From: a virus
Reading direction: 5' to 3' (one strand)
Virus record (IMG/VR): IMGVR_UViG_3300033153_006243
Location: 1 to 64,000 of that record
Length of the DNA: 64,000 bases
Shown here: in pieces, positions 38,886-47,586 of the stretch
How the letters are laid out: the number at the start of each line of letters is the position of its first letter
How positions within the stretch are numbered: position 1 is the stretch's first letter
The notes under the pieces: generated by a model
Database searches by the model: none
What the model saw: only the letters and a program-made list of their open reading frames with translations
Told to the model about the DNA's origin: nothing
Position numbers and translations under genes: made by a program

Positions 38886-39836
38886 ATGAGGATCGAGGAT
38901 CTCGATTCAGAACGGATTACTAAGCTGACCGACGGGCAGCTCTATTCCATGCGGCTGAGGTTCATACAGATTTGGGATCGCTGGTTTACAAAGGGGACTC
39001 TACGGCTTAATGCCGCAGGGGGCCTTGACAGGGGGGAACTCCTGTCAAAGTATCAGGAGCTTGCCTCTGAGATGGGAAGTAGGAACCTAAAATTCAAGAG
39101 GCACCATAGTATCGACCGGGCGGCGTCGAAGGCTAAGATGTTCTTAGGTATTGATGTTCCCTCTCTTCCGACAAAGATAATTTCTGAGGGGTTCGTCTCT
39201 CTGGGGAAGGGATTCGTCGAGGATCCGAAGGGTGCTAAGATAATCAAAGTCATCGTGAAGGGGGATAAGTCCGCCGCGCTTGAGAAGTACATTGCCAATA
39301 TCCTAGATGGAATGGGCAAGCCGTTGGAGTTCTCCTTTGGAGAGCCGGAGGAGACCCATGCAATGGTCTATGACCTTGCCTTGATCCCACGACCTGAAAT
39401 GGCGATAGTCAAGATTAAGGGGGGAACGGTTCCGGCTTCTTCCCAGAAGGTTAAGAAGGCCGAAGCTAATTTTGGGTTTGAGATTATGAAGGTAGATGAG
39501 GATAAGCATCTTATTGGTGGGGTAATCTACGCTCCTGATGAGGTTGATTCACAGGGGGATTACACCGATGCTGAAGAAATCTATAAGGCTATGGAATACT
39601 TCATGATCAATAGCCAGAAGATCAAGGTAATGCATAAGGGCAGGCAGATTCGGGCGGCAGTAATTGAAACCTATCAGGTTCCTATAGATTTGGATCTCTA
39701 TGGTAGGGAGATTAAGAAGGGAACTTGGTGGATGACCGTAAAAGTTCTTGCCGAACCGGATGTATGGAATGATGTTAAATCAGGGAGATTCGGGGGATTC
39801 TCGATGGGTGGTAGGGCTATGGTAGCTGAAGAATAG
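38886..39836 (+). CDS. XkdF-like prohead protease domain protein
   Basis: 316 aa. The C-terminal half has the XkdF signature: GVIYAPDEVDSQGDYTDAEE, IKVMHKG, IKKGTWWMTVKV and SGRFGGFSMGGRAM. XkdF-like proteins are putative serine proteases of the capsid. The N-terminal 180 residues are different and may be a scaffolding or linker part. ATG after AGGAGAAAGCGA. It is followed by a 320-bp gap with a ncRNA gene. Confidence 0.85.
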   Translation: MRIEDLDSERITKLTDGQLYSMRLRFIQIWDRWFTKGTLRLNAAGGLDRGELLSKYQELASEMGSRNLKFKRHHSIDRAASKAKMFLGIDVPSLPTKIISEGFVSLGKGFVEDPKGAKIIKVIVKGDKSAALEKYIANILDGMGKPLEFSFGEPEETHAMVYDLALIPRPEMAIVKIKGGTVPASSQKVKKAEANFGFEIMKVDEDKHLIGGVIYAPDEVDSQGDYTDAEEIYKAMEYFMINSQKIKVMHKGRQIRAAVIETYQVPIDLDLYGREIKKGTWWMTVKVLAEPDVWNDVKSGRFGGFSMGGRAMVAEE

Positions 39837-39846
39837 AATATTTGAT

Positions 39847-39875
39847 TTGACTTTTTACATGATTTCTGTTATAAT
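39847..39875 (+). promoter_or_regulatory. sigma-70 promoter of the stand-alone ncRNA gene
   Basis: TTGACT at 39847-39852, 17-base spacer, TATAAT at 39870-39875. The predicted start is near 39882. It lies in the late gene cluster, where no other such promoter was seen. Confidence 0.88.
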
Positions 39876-40000
39876 ATAGGCGCAAGAGAATACCGGCGGG
39901 TCGCCGGGATTTTAAGCCTATGGAGATGGAGAGAAAATCTCCTCTGTGAAGTAGGAACCTTAGCGCAAGGGGGAAGGGAGGTTAGTAGAAAGTTAATCTC

Positions 40001-40026
40001 TTTCCCACGCGCGCGAGGAGACCAGG
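40001..40026 (+). repeat. solitary CRISPR-like repeat
   Basis: Identical over 26 bases to the first repeat of the array at 17771-17796 (TTTCCCACGCGCGCGAGGAG plus ACCAGG). It is a single unit with no second repeat, inside the copy B transcript. Solitary repeat units in phages are known as a source of RNA anti-CRISPRs. Confidence 0.8.
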
Positions 40027-40091
40027 AAAGGAATAGGCCAGGCTCGTATAGCAGGCCGTTCGCAGCGTTGGGAATCTACTCGTATAGTAGA

Positions 40092-40130
40092 CCCGCAGCA
40101 CTGGAAACAAATCGGTGCTGCGGGTTTTTT
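40092..40130 (+). terminator. Rho-independent terminator of the ncRNA gene
   Basis: CCCGCAGCAC (40092-40101) pairs perfectly with GTGCTGCGGG (40115-40124), followed by six T. It is one of the strongest intrinsic terminators in the window. Just upstream, TCTACT (40075-40080) pairs with AGTAGA (40086-40091). Confidence 0.92.
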
Positions 40131-40157
40131 GTTGCCCTCGAAAGGAGGGAACCTATA

Positions 40158-41597
40158 TTGCCAGAAGCAAAGAGAAAGTTAAAGAACATCCAGCCGGAGG
40201 AAATTTCCCTTGTGGACTTTCCGGCGAATATGATCCCGTTCTTCTTTATCAAGCAGGACGAAAGGCTTGAGAAGGCAGAAGCGTTGAGCCTTGCAATTGG
40301 ATCCGACGGAACCGCCGCCGGGACAGAGATTCAGGTCAACGGAAAGAAAATCAAGGATCTCAAAGAGTTTAGCTTTTCCTATTGGGTTCCTGATACTCCT
40401 ACTGCGGAGGTATCGGAGACAATGGGGGATCAGTTAGCTCCTATGATTACCGCAACTTGGGCGGTAAAAGGGGACAAAGCGGGGTTTAGGCATATCTACG
40501 GGATTAGCAAGGCGGAGATTGACGAGGCAAGGAAACTTTCGGGGGAATTGAACGACGCCGAGGAAATGAAGAAGGCATCGGCGCTTCTTGAGACCTATAG
40601 GGAGGACCTTCCATCCGATCTTGCCGGGGCGATGCAGTTCTTGATTAGTAAGGCCCGTGGACAGGGACAGGGAGTTGGGGGTCCGCGACAGGGGGATGGT
40701 GGCGCGGATAAGTGTGTATGCCCCGATTGCGGGGCGGAATACCCACATGATAGAGGAACGCCATGTAATGAACAGACCTGCCCGGAATGTGGTGCTACGT
40801 TAGTAGGCAAGGCCAAGGGGGGGCCAGTTCCTCCGCATACATCTCCAAAGGCCCCTGAAGATATGGCTTGGAGTAAGCCGAAGGATTCCGAGCTGAAGGA
40901 TTCCCATTACGCTTGGATTGACCCGGAATATGCAAGCGGGGAATCCGAAGATAAAAGTAAGCGGAAACTTCCTCACCACCTACCTGATGGCAGGGTGGTC
41001 TGGCGCGGGGTTGCTGCCGCTGCCCAAAGGCTTGACGGAACTGATATCCCCGAAGGTGATATGGCAGGGGTAAGGAAGCATCTTGAACGGCATTATACCC
41101 AATTTGATAAGACGCCTCCGTGGAAAGTTGAAAAAGGAGATGAAGAGATCGATACAACCGAAGTTTCTAAGGCGCGGGTAAAAATGCTAAAGGAACTCGA
41201 AGACTCCTTGGGAGCCGCATCGAAGATCATACGGGACCTAGCGGAATCCTTTAAGCCCGTCCAGAAGGACGAGGAGGGGGATACCGCCGGGGACGCCGCG
41301 GACGCTTCGGAGGGAACCGAGGATAAGACCGAGGACGCCGCTTCGGCGGGCGATAAGGATGGAACTACTGCGGTGGCTGAGCAGGGAACCCAGGCAGGCG
41401 ACGCTAAGGACGGCGATGCGAAGGCCGAGGGAGCCGAAGAGGCCAGCGGAGGGGCGGGGGAAGATAAGACCGAAGCCTCCGCATCATTGTATACTCCCGA
41501 ATTCGCCGAGACTATTGCTTCAACAGTAGGTACAGCGGTTTCGGAAAGTGTAGGTAGATTACTTGGTACTAATGACAAAGAAGGGAATTCAGAATGA
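40158..41597 (+). CDS. scaffold/structural protein with Zn-ribbon (479 aa)
   Basis: TTG start after AAAGGAGGGAACCTATA is better than upstream frames, which run through the ncRNA. The N-terminus (EEISLVDFPANMIPFFFIKQ) resembles capsid-linked putative scaffold proteins. A zinc ribbon CVCPDCGAEY...CPECGATL is in the middle. Then comes HHLPDGRVVWRGVAAAAQRL with DMAGVRKHLERHY, a module found in phage prohead proteins. A long acidic Ala/Glu/Asp/Gly tail (about 90 residues) precedes a C-terminal helix. Acidic, disordered tails are typical of scaffolds. The stop overlaps the capsid start. Confidence 0.7.
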   Translation: MPEAKRKLKNIQPEEISLVDFPANMIPFFFIKQDERLEKAEALSLAIGSDGTAAGTEIQVNGKKIKDLKEFSFSYWVPDTPTAEVSETMGDQLAPMITATWAVKGDKAGFRHIYGISKAEIDEARKLSGELNDAEEMKKASALLETYREDLPSDLAGAMQFLISKARGQGQGVGGPRQGDGGADKCVCPDCGAEYPHDRGTPCNEQTCPECGATLVGKAKGGPVPPHTSPKAPEDMAWSKPKDSELKDSHYAWIDPEYASGESEDKSKRKLPHHLPDGRVVWRGVAAAAQRLDGTDIPEGDMAGVRKHLERHYTQFDKTPPWKVEKGDEEIDTTEVSKARVKMLKELEDSLGAASKIIRDLAESFKPVQKDEEGDTAGDAADASEGTEDKTEDAASAGDKDGTTAVAEQGTQAGDAKDGDAKAEGAEEASGGAGEDKTEASASLYTPEFAETIASTVGTAVSESVGRLLGTNDKEGNSE

Positions 41598-42724
41598 ACG
41601 AAATCGAATTCCAGAAGGCTTTGTCTGACGGGATTACTAAAGCGGTTGATGAGGCGCTTGCGCCTTTGAAGAAGACCGTCCGGAAATCCTCTGGTGCTAC
41701 TGAGGTTATTGAGGTAAATCGGGTTCGCCCCTTTTCCATTGCCAAGTATTTCCGTGGTGCATGGAAAGGGAACTGGACTGATGCCAACTTGGAGAAATCC
41801 GAGTACGTCAAGATGAATAAGGCTCTTGGCGGGGGCACTGGTGCAGGTGGCGGGTTCCTGGTTCCACCTGAGTATTCCAGCGAAATCATCGAGCTTGCGA
41901 GGGCACAAGCCGCCGTTCGCAATATGCCTGGTGTTCGCACCGTGAATATGAAAGGGGACCAACTCAATATCGTGGCACAGTCAGGCGCAGGCACGGCCTA
42001 CTGGGTAGGTGAGAATAAAGAGAAGACCTCTGCCGATGCTACGTTTGAGCAGAAGTCTCTCGTCCTGAAGAAATGCGCGGCCCTGACCTACGTCTCTAAT
42101 GAGCTTTTGGATGACGCAGATCCTGCGGTCGATGACATAATCAAGGGCGACCTTAGTATAGTTCTTAGTCTTGCTGAGGATATTGCGTTCCTTGAAGGCG
42201 CAGGGGGCGCGGCTCCAAGCGGGCTGTTTACTACGGCGAATGTAGGATCAACTACAGTAGCCGGACTCGTTAGCTATGACAATCTAATCGACGCGATTGA
42301 CGACATCGAAGGGAATAATGGCATACCTAACGGCTGGCTGATGCATCCGAGCGCGAAGAACAGCGTCCGTAAGCTCAAGGACGGCGAGGGCCGTTTCGTT
42401 TGGGATAGTGGCGACGTGACGAAGAAAGAGCCGCCTTCTCTATTTGGATTGCCTATAGGACTCTCGACTCAGATCTCTACGACCTGTAATGAGACGACCG
42501 GGGCGCTTGATGCTTCTGGTACGGATTACACCTATATCGTCCTTGGCGATTGGAGACAGTTCATGATCGGTCAGAAGGCTGGGGAGGCAATCGTAATTGA
42601 GGCTAATGCTCAAGATACGACCTCCTGGACTTATGACCAAACGTCCTTCAGAGCGGTTCTGAGGACGGATTGTCTAGTAAGACAGCCTACTCATTTCCAC
42701 ATTTTGAAGGCTGTCAACTTCTAA
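41594..42724 (+). CDS. major capsid protein (HK97 fold)
   Basis: 376 aa. The N-terminal 80 residues form a delta-like helical segment. The mature start may be near GGGTGAGGGFLVPPEYSSEI, a classic HK97 capsid start. Later landmarks are AYWVGENKEKTSAD, LTYVSNELLDDAD, LEGAGGAAPSGLF and a C-terminal FRAVLRTDCLVRQPTHFHIL. Overlap with the scaffold gene supports co-translation. Confidence 0.92.
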   Translation: MNEIEFQKALSDGITKAVDEALAPLKKTVRKSSGATEVIEVNRVRPFSIAKYFRGAWKGNWTDANLEKSEYVKMNKALGGGTGAGGGFLVPPEYSSEIIELARAQAAVRNMPGVRTVNMKGDQLNIVAQSGAGTAYWVGENKEKTSADATFEQKSLVLKKCAALTYVSNELLDDADPAVDDIIKGDLSIVLSLAEDIAFLEGAGGAAPSGLFTTANVGSTTVAGLVSYDNLIDAIDDIEGNNGIPNGWLMHPSAKNSVRKLKDGEGRFVWDSGDVTKKEPPSLFGLPIGLSTQISTTCNETTGALDASGTDYTYIVLGDWRQFMIGQKAGEAIVIEANAQDTTSWTYDQTSFRAVLRTDCLVRQPTHFHILKAVNF

Positions 42725-42741
42725 GAAAGGAGTGAGAACTG

Positions 42742-43146
42742 ATGAGTAAAGAAATCACCGAATATATTGATTTCCAGATTGGACTCGCTCCTCAGGACAT
42801 AGCTCACGATACGGCTACTGACTCTAGTACGTTCTTTGCAATAGCGAATTACGATAGATTCGCAGCCGTAGCCTCTTGCGAGGCGCTGGGAGCGGCTACG
42901 GACACACTGAAGGTACAGCTCTTGCAGGCAACCGATTCTTCGGGAACTAGCAAGACGACCGTCGGTGACGCGGGAACATATACCGGGGCAGTTTCCGGTC
43001 CCGCCGAGTGCAACGCACGGGGCGACGAGTTCACTTCTGGTTATGGATACGTCGGGGTTCGGGTTACTCCCGATCCCGATGACGACGCGGCCAAGATGTG
43101 CGCGGCATTCATAATGAGGGGTCGAGCTAAGGTCGAGCCCGTCTAA
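42742..43146 (+). CDS. capsid-associated protein, possible decoration protein (134 aa)
   Basis: Directly after the capsid gene. Ala/Thr/Gly-rich and beta-patterned, with IDFQIGLAPQDIAHD at the start and FIMRGRAKVEPV at the end. The place and composition fit a decoration or head-auxiliary protein. ATG after AAAGGAGTGAGAACTG. It ends just before a terminator. Confidence 0.6.
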   Translation: MSKEITEYIDFQIGLAPQDIAHDTATDSSTFFAIANYDRFAAVASCEALGAATDTLKVQLLQATDSSGTSKTTVGDAGTYTGAVSGPAECNARGDEFTSGYGYVGVRVTPDPDDDAAKMCAAFIMRGRAKVEPV

Positions 43147-43156
43147 GTAACAACTA

Positions 43157-43210
43157 ACGGGGAAGGGGGCTAGTAACCCCTTAAGGTGAAGTCCCCCCTT
43201 CCCCGTTTTA
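43157..43210 (+). terminator. Rho-independent terminator after the capsid cluster
   Basis: ACGGGGAAGGGGG pairs with CCCCCTTCCCCGT over a 20-base loop, followed by TTTTA. It should lower readthrough after the highly expressed capsid genes. The following 80 bases to 43288 hold only a ribosome site. Confidence 0.85.
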
Positions 43211-43288
43211 CTCATGCCTTAAATGGCTACTCGAACTCGATTCTGCTTTGTCGGGTTCCGGGGCAACCAATGAGAAAGGAAAAGCAAA

Positions 43289-43654
43289 TTGGCTCTCCCA
43301 TACCTACCGAAAGTCTACCGCTCTGAGGGCGGAGACCGGATCACAATATCGACCGGGGGTAACATTGTTTTCGGGGCGACGAGAACTACCGCTTCGGGGA
43401 ACATTACGCTTACCACCGCGTCGTCAATCATACAGACTATTGACCCCGCGTCTACGGCCCGAACTGTTACGCTTCCTGCCGAAGCGGATGCGGACGGATT
43501 CATCTATATGATCGCGAACGAGGCAAGCGATGCTACAGTTGTTACGATCAAGGATGATGGTGGATCAACGGTCTGCACACCCACGCAGAATGAGGCGGCC
43601 CTATGCTTCTGTGACGGGACGGCCTGGGTTGGTCTCGTCGGCGACTGGAGCTAA
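43289..43654 (+). CDS. small virion-like protein (121 aa)
   Basis: TTG start after GAAAGGAAAAGCAAA. Thr/Ser/Ala-rich beta protein with repeated short strands (TTASGNITLTTASSIIQT), then CFCDGTAWVGL, a motif of phage fibre/decoration C-terminal domains. It is probably on the virion surface. Confidence 0.55.
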   Translation: MALPYLPKVYRSEGGDRITISTGGNIVFGATRTTASGNITLTTASSIIQTIDPASTARTVTLPAEADADGFIYMIANEASDATVVTIKDDGGSTVCTPTQNEAALCFCDGTAWVGLVGDWS

Positions 43655-43686
43655 CCTCCATACCTTTTTGAAAGGAGGTTAGTTCT

Positions 43687-44457
43687 ATGCAAAACTGGAA
43701 GCTAATGTCGCGGGCGGTCCCGTTTGGTGACTATATTCGCCTTGCGGGGTATAACCTGCACGTCCACGGTGAGTCCTCTGCCGTTGCGAATTCCTTTGAG
43801 GACCTATCGGCGAGGGGTGCCGATAACGACTATATTACGGGTACTTCCGGGGTTCAGCTCGTTTTTCGTTCCACTAGCGCCCAAGACGCGGCGGCGGGAA
43901 CGGGGGCGCGGACAGTTGCCCTTACCTACCTCGATGAGAATTGGGATAGGCAAATTGAAACCGTCACGTTAAGCGGAACTACTCCGGTTGCGACTACGGC
44001 AACCGATATCCTACGGGTATGCGAGTTAGAGGTAATGACCGTAGGAACTAATGGGAGTCCCGTGGGGACGATTATCCTTACCGAGGTAGGCGGCGTAACG
44101 AAGCGCTATCTAGTTCTCAGGCCGGGCGATAACCATAGTCGTTGCGGGTACTTCTACGTTCCGAGGGACACGGCCTACTTCATCACTGGAGTAAATGCGG
44201 GAACTACGTCTACGGATACCAACCTCATGCAGATTAGGCTCTATATGGAGCGACGGGAATCCGCTACGTCCGATCCTATCGAGGGGTTCTACAATCTCGT
44301 TTCATTCAAGTCGGCGAGTAAGGTGTTTGATTTAGATGCGCCGATTATGATCGGCGAGAAGTGTAGGGTCCGGGTTAAGGCGATTTCCGCAACGACCGGA
44401 GCGGGCTATTGTGAGCTACGAGGCTACTTCGCCCCGGCGCACCAGACCCCAACATAA
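43687..44457 (+). CDS. virion structural protein (256 aa)
   Basis: ATG after AAAGGAGGTTAGTTCT, one of the best ribosome sites in the window, fitting high expression. It is beta-rich, with DNHSRCGYFYVPRDTAYFIT in the middle and SKVFDLDAPIMIGEKCRVRV near the end. This resembles phage head-spike or decoration-like proteins seen between capsid and connector genes. No specific family was named. Confidence 0.6.
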   Translation: MQNWKLMSRAVPFGDYIRLAGYNLHVHGESSAVANSFEDLSARGADNDYITGTSGVQLVFRSTSAQDAAAGTGARTVALTYLDENWDRQIETVTLSGTTPVATTATDILRVCELEVMTVGTNGSPVGTIILTEVGGVTKRYLVLRPGDNHSRCGYFYVPRDTAYFITGVNAGTTSTDTNLMQIRLYMERRESATSDPIEGFYNLVSFKSASKVFDLDAPIMIGEKCRVRVKAISATTGAGYCELRGYFAPAHQTPT

Positions 44458-44470
44458 ACGGAGGTGACTG

Positions 44471-45316
44471 GTGGCAGTAGGTACTTATGCGTTGACTACG
44501 CTGGATAACCTAAAGCTCCATCTCGAAATCTCCGCCTCCTCTGATGATTCGCTATTAGAGGATCTGATAGACAAGGCTACGGACATGATCGAGCGGGAAA
44601 CACACCGCTTGCTCATGTCCCGTAGTTACACGAAGGAGCAGTACAACGGGAATGGATGGGGTGATCTTATCCTCCGTCAATATCCCGTGACCGCCGTAGC
44701 TAGGCTAGCAATCGGGGAGGCTACGGCCCTGACTATTAAGGGGACTACGGCAAGCGTTACACAGGCGCTCGTCAACGTGACCTCTACGGCAGTAAACTGC
44801 ATCGAGGTAGCTTCAACGACGACGACGAACGAGATCGACTTCGCGACTTACGCGACGCTGGCGGATGTGAATACTGCGATCAACGCGCTTGCGAATTGGT
44901 CATCGACGGTGGTCTCGGCCTATTCCGGGTTTGTCTCTTCGGAACTTATTCAGCAGGGCGGGCTTAACGCGAGGAACGGGACGGCAGTATCTCTCCTGAT
45001 TCCCAACCGGGGGGAAAACAGTTTTGACGTAGACTGGGATAGGGGAATAATCTCCGTCGATTCCGGGTTCACGAAGGGGGAAAGGATCTGGATTGATTAC
45101 ACAGCGGGGTATTCGACTATTCCCGACGCGCTGGAGCAGGCATGTATTGACCTCGCCTCGTCGCTTTATCATAGCAGGGATAAGGATCTCGGCGTAGCGT
45201 CTGAGAAGATAGGTGACTATTCCTATTCCCGCGCATCAGGAGTAGGCAGCGTGGACATTCCCGATAGAGTGAAAAGGGCACTTGGGCCGTTTACGAAATA
45301 CACACCGTTCGGATAA
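44471..45316 (+). CDS. head-tail connector protein (gp6-like)
   Basis: 281 aa, GTG start. The N-terminal part (LDNLKLHLEISASSDDSLLE then DLIDKATDMIERETHRLL) is the gp6/gp15-type connector fold, with RQYPVTAVARL after it. It is longer than the usual 100-200 aa because of an inserted Thr/Ala-rich middle. The C-terminus has the final helix with LASSLYHSRDKDLG. It should bind below the portal. Confidence 0.8.
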   Translation: MAVGTYALTTLDNLKLHLEISASSDDSLLEDLIDKATDMIERETHRLLMSRSYTKEQYNGNGWGDLILRQYPVTAVARLAIGEATALTIKGTTASVTQALVNVTSTAVNCIEVASTTTTNEIDFATYATLADVNTAINALANWSSTVVSAYSGFVSSELIQQGGLNARNGTAVSLLIPNRGENSFDVDWDRGIISVDSGFTKGERIWIDYTAGYSTIPDALEQACIDLASSLYHSRDKDLGVASEKIGDYSYSRASGVGSVDIPDRVKRALGPFTKYTPFG

Positions 45317-45341
45317 GGGAATTTCTTATGGGGCACTCTAC

Positions 45342-46652
45342 ATGAAACAGCGGACTTCGGGCGTTACGAAAACCTTGGGGCGGCACAAGAATAGGCCGAG
45401 GAGACTGAGGGGGAAGAAATTCCACCTCTTCCTTCGTTCCCATCAGGCGGATGACTACTGGCCCCTGTATAGCGAATTGCTAAAAGAGGGGGCGATCCCG
45501 CAGTTTATCGAGATACAGCGGTCGCGTCCGGACGACGATGCGAACGCAGCGTTCCTCGCGAATAAAGGAATCCCGCTATTCAGTACGACGTGGGAGGAGC
45601 CGCAGGAGTTCTCGGCGAGTATGGTCCAGGAGAACTATAACGGTTTCGACATCGAGGGGATAACCAAGTTCGCCCGTTGGCGCTGGCGTAGAGGCGGAGC
45701 CAAGATGGACTATATCATCCTTGCCAGAACCAACTGGATTCTACACCGATACGAGAAGTTCTTTAAGGAGAATAGACCGGACTACATAGTGACCTGGGGG
45801 GATATGGCCCATGACTCCGCAGCGATCAAGGCGCTTGCGGACAAACTGAAAATCCCCCATTTGCTTTTCGAGGGGGGGTTCCTGCCGAACTCTATGTGCC
45901 TTGACGGCGGGGGGATGTATTACACGCCGGAAAGCGACTGGAATGGGATATGGGAAAACCAAAGCGAACCTACGGCGGACGAGAGGATACGAATTAAGAA
46001 GCTGATGGATCAGTGGCGGCAAAAGGATATGTCGAAATACAATAACAAGACCGCCTTTACCGAAATCGAAACGGGGGTAGATTGTAGGGCACTGGCCCCG
46101 AAGGGTAAGAAGATCATGCTTATCGTCTGCCAGACTACTGGGGATGCAACGATGTATTTCCCACGGGTCCTGGTGGATAACAAGCTCTCCCTGACGAATC
46201 TCGTTCTTCGGACGATGGCGGGGATGACGGACTGGCATATTTTGGTCAAGCCCCATCCCCATGAGCGGCACGACGACTTGGCTTTGATGGTTAATCCCTA
46301 CGAGGGCATCGACATTATCCCAAAGGCGTCGCCGCATTCCGCTTTGAGGGCGGCAGATATGGTTATTACGATTAACTCGACGATGGGATTCGAGGCGTTG
46401 GGGTACGGAATCCCGGTGATAACCTTTGGGGACAACTTCTATACGGGAAAGGGGCTGACATGGGATATAAGGCGGGCGGATAGGCGACTGAAGGAACAGC
46501 TTCGTACTGCAATAGATCAGGCGAAGCCGCCAGATATGAACGAAGTGTACTCCCTGTTTAATCTAGTCGCGTATAAGTTCCTATTCCTCTTCGGCTATAA
46601 CAACGGGAGGCTGATAGATGCAGCCAAAAGCGCTCGTCAACATTGTAGGTGA
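45342..46652 (+). CDS. capsule-polysaccharide synthesis-like glycosyltransferase (KpsC/S-like)
   Basis: 436 aa, related to the capsule synthesis proteins KpsC/KpsS and relatives. Motifs: VTWGDMAHDSAAIKALA, LLFEGGFLP, ILVKPHPHE, and ITINSTMGFEALGYGIPVIT with FGDNFYTGKGLTWD. Bacterial members are retaining Kdo or related transferases that start or extend capsule. It has no membrane segment. Found inside a virion gene cluster between the connector and the head-tail adaptor, a very unusual place. ATG 45342 lacks a strong ribosome site; earlier in-frame codons overlap the connector gene. Confidence 0.78.
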   Translation: MKQRTSGVTKTLGRHKNRPRRLRGKKFHLFLRSHQADDYWPLYSELLKEGAIPQFIEIQRSRPDDDANAAFLANKGIPLFSTTWEEPQEFSASMVQENYNGFDIEGITKFARWRWRRGGAKMDYIILARTNWILHRYEKFFKENRPDYIVTWGDMAHDSAAIKALADKLKIPHLLFEGGFLPNSMCLDGGGMYYTPESDWNGIWENQSEPTADERIRIKKLMDQWRQKDMSKYNNKTAFTEIETGVDCRALAPKGKKIMLIVCQTTGDATMYFPRVLVDNKLSLTNLVLRTMAGMTDWHILVKPHPHERHDDLALMVNPYEGIDIIPKASPHSALRAADMVITINSTMGFEALGYGIPVITFGDNFYTGKGLTWDIRRADRRLKEQLRTAIDQAKPPDMNEVYSLFNLVAYKFLFLFGYNNGRLIDAAKSARQHCR

Positions 46653-47586
46653 GACGATCAATGGGTGGATTTTCAGGGCAATGGCCGACGCCATCGCGAA
46701 ATCTGCGGAGAAGTTCGAGGTACGGATAACCGAGAAGCCCGTTTCCGATGCAGACCTATACCATTTCTTCCGCCCCCAAGAGATGAACATGCTCCTCTCC
46801 GGCGGATGGGAGGGAAGGGCAGTGACGACGCTTCACGGGTTCCTTCCGGGAGCTACGGACTTTAAGACGTGCGAGCTGGCCTATTCCCAGGCGGAAAGGG
46901 TTATCTGCGTCTCCTTGGGCTGTAGGAACTATCTAGTCGAAAATGGAATCCCTATGCACAAGACGGAAGTTATACACGCGGGGGTAGATCACGAGAAATT
47001 CAAGATGTTCTCCTGGCCAGCTAACCACTTTACGATTGGGGTCGTCGGTCGCCTATATCCCTTCCACGGGAGTATTGTAGACAATAAGGGGGGTAAGCTC
47101 GTCTTGGAGGTAACAAAAAGGCTAAAGAGTAGGCTTACCGACCTTATGCTCTTGATAGTCGGGGAGGCGTGGGGTCCCCTCTGTAATTCGCTTGCGAACC
47201 TTCCGGCACCCTTCGAGTTTTGGAACCGGGAATTGAACTGTAACTATGATCACTACCCCATGCTCTATAACCGAATGGACTGCCTACTTGTCGCGTCGAA
47301 GCACGAGGGAGCCCCCGTTCCCGCATACGAAGCGATGGCCTGCGGGAGGCCCGTCGTAGGTCCGAGGATAGGCACTCTCCCTGAAATTGTAGAGGATGAC
47401 AAAACCGGATACCTCGTTGACCGCGACCCGGAACAGATGGCGGACGCGCTACTGAAGATCGCTAAGGCACGGGGAAGATGGGCGAAGCGCAACTTCTCCT
47501 TCTGTCAGAATAAGGTTAAGGAATTCACGTGGGACAACTGGGGAAGGATGCATGAGGAAGTATATATGGAGGCCCTAGATGCCTGA
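46618..47586 (+). CDS. GT4-type glycosyltransferase 2
   Basis: 322 aa, GT-B fold. Motifs IGVVGRLYPFHG, EGAPVPAYEAMACGRPVVG (E-x7-E) and EIVEDDKTGYLVDRDPEQMA are classical GT4. It shares LYHFFRPQEMN and layout with the 33293 enzyme, a paralogue 13 kb away. The start overlaps the KpsC-like gene by 35 bases, so the two are translated together. Confidence 0.87.
   Translation: MQPKALVNIVGETINGWIFRAMADAIAKSAEKFEVRITEKPVSDADLYHFFRPQEMNMLLSGGWEGRAVTTLHGFLPGATDFKTCELAYSQAERVICVSLGCRNYLVENGIPMHKTEVIHAGVDHEKFKMFSWPANHFTIGVVGRLYPFHGSIVDNKGGKLVLEVTKRLKSRLTDLMLLIVGEAWGPLCNSLANLPAPFEFWNRELNCNYDHYPMLYNRMDCLLVASKHEGAPVPAYEAMACGRPVVGPRIGTLPEIVEDDKTGYLVDRDPEQMADALLKIAKARGRWAKRNFSFCQNKVKEFTWDNWGRMHEEVYMEALDA

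Larger units (their letters stand above)
39882..40130 (+). ncRNA. omegaRNA-like scaffold plus solitary CRISPR-like repeat, copy B
   Basis: A complete ncRNA gene of about 245 nt with its own promoter and intrinsic terminator. 39892-39985 aligns with copy A (17661-17757). Helix 1 is CCGGCG / CGCCGG here versus CGGCGG / CCGCCG in copy A, with three compensated pairs. Helix 2 is GGAG / CTCC versus GGGG / CCCC. The CTCTGTGAAG, AGGAACCTTAGCGCAAGG and GGGAGGTTAGTA parts are identical or nearly so. It is then followed by one CRISPR-like repeat and a 65-nt tail. It does not code (stops in every frame of the alignment). It could guide TnpB in trans or act as an RNA anti-CRISPR. Confidence 0.75.

Noticed and set aside
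44900-45172. Minus-strand and other frames opposite structural genes
   Set aside because: They mirror strong + strand genes, lack ribosome sites and show no family features.
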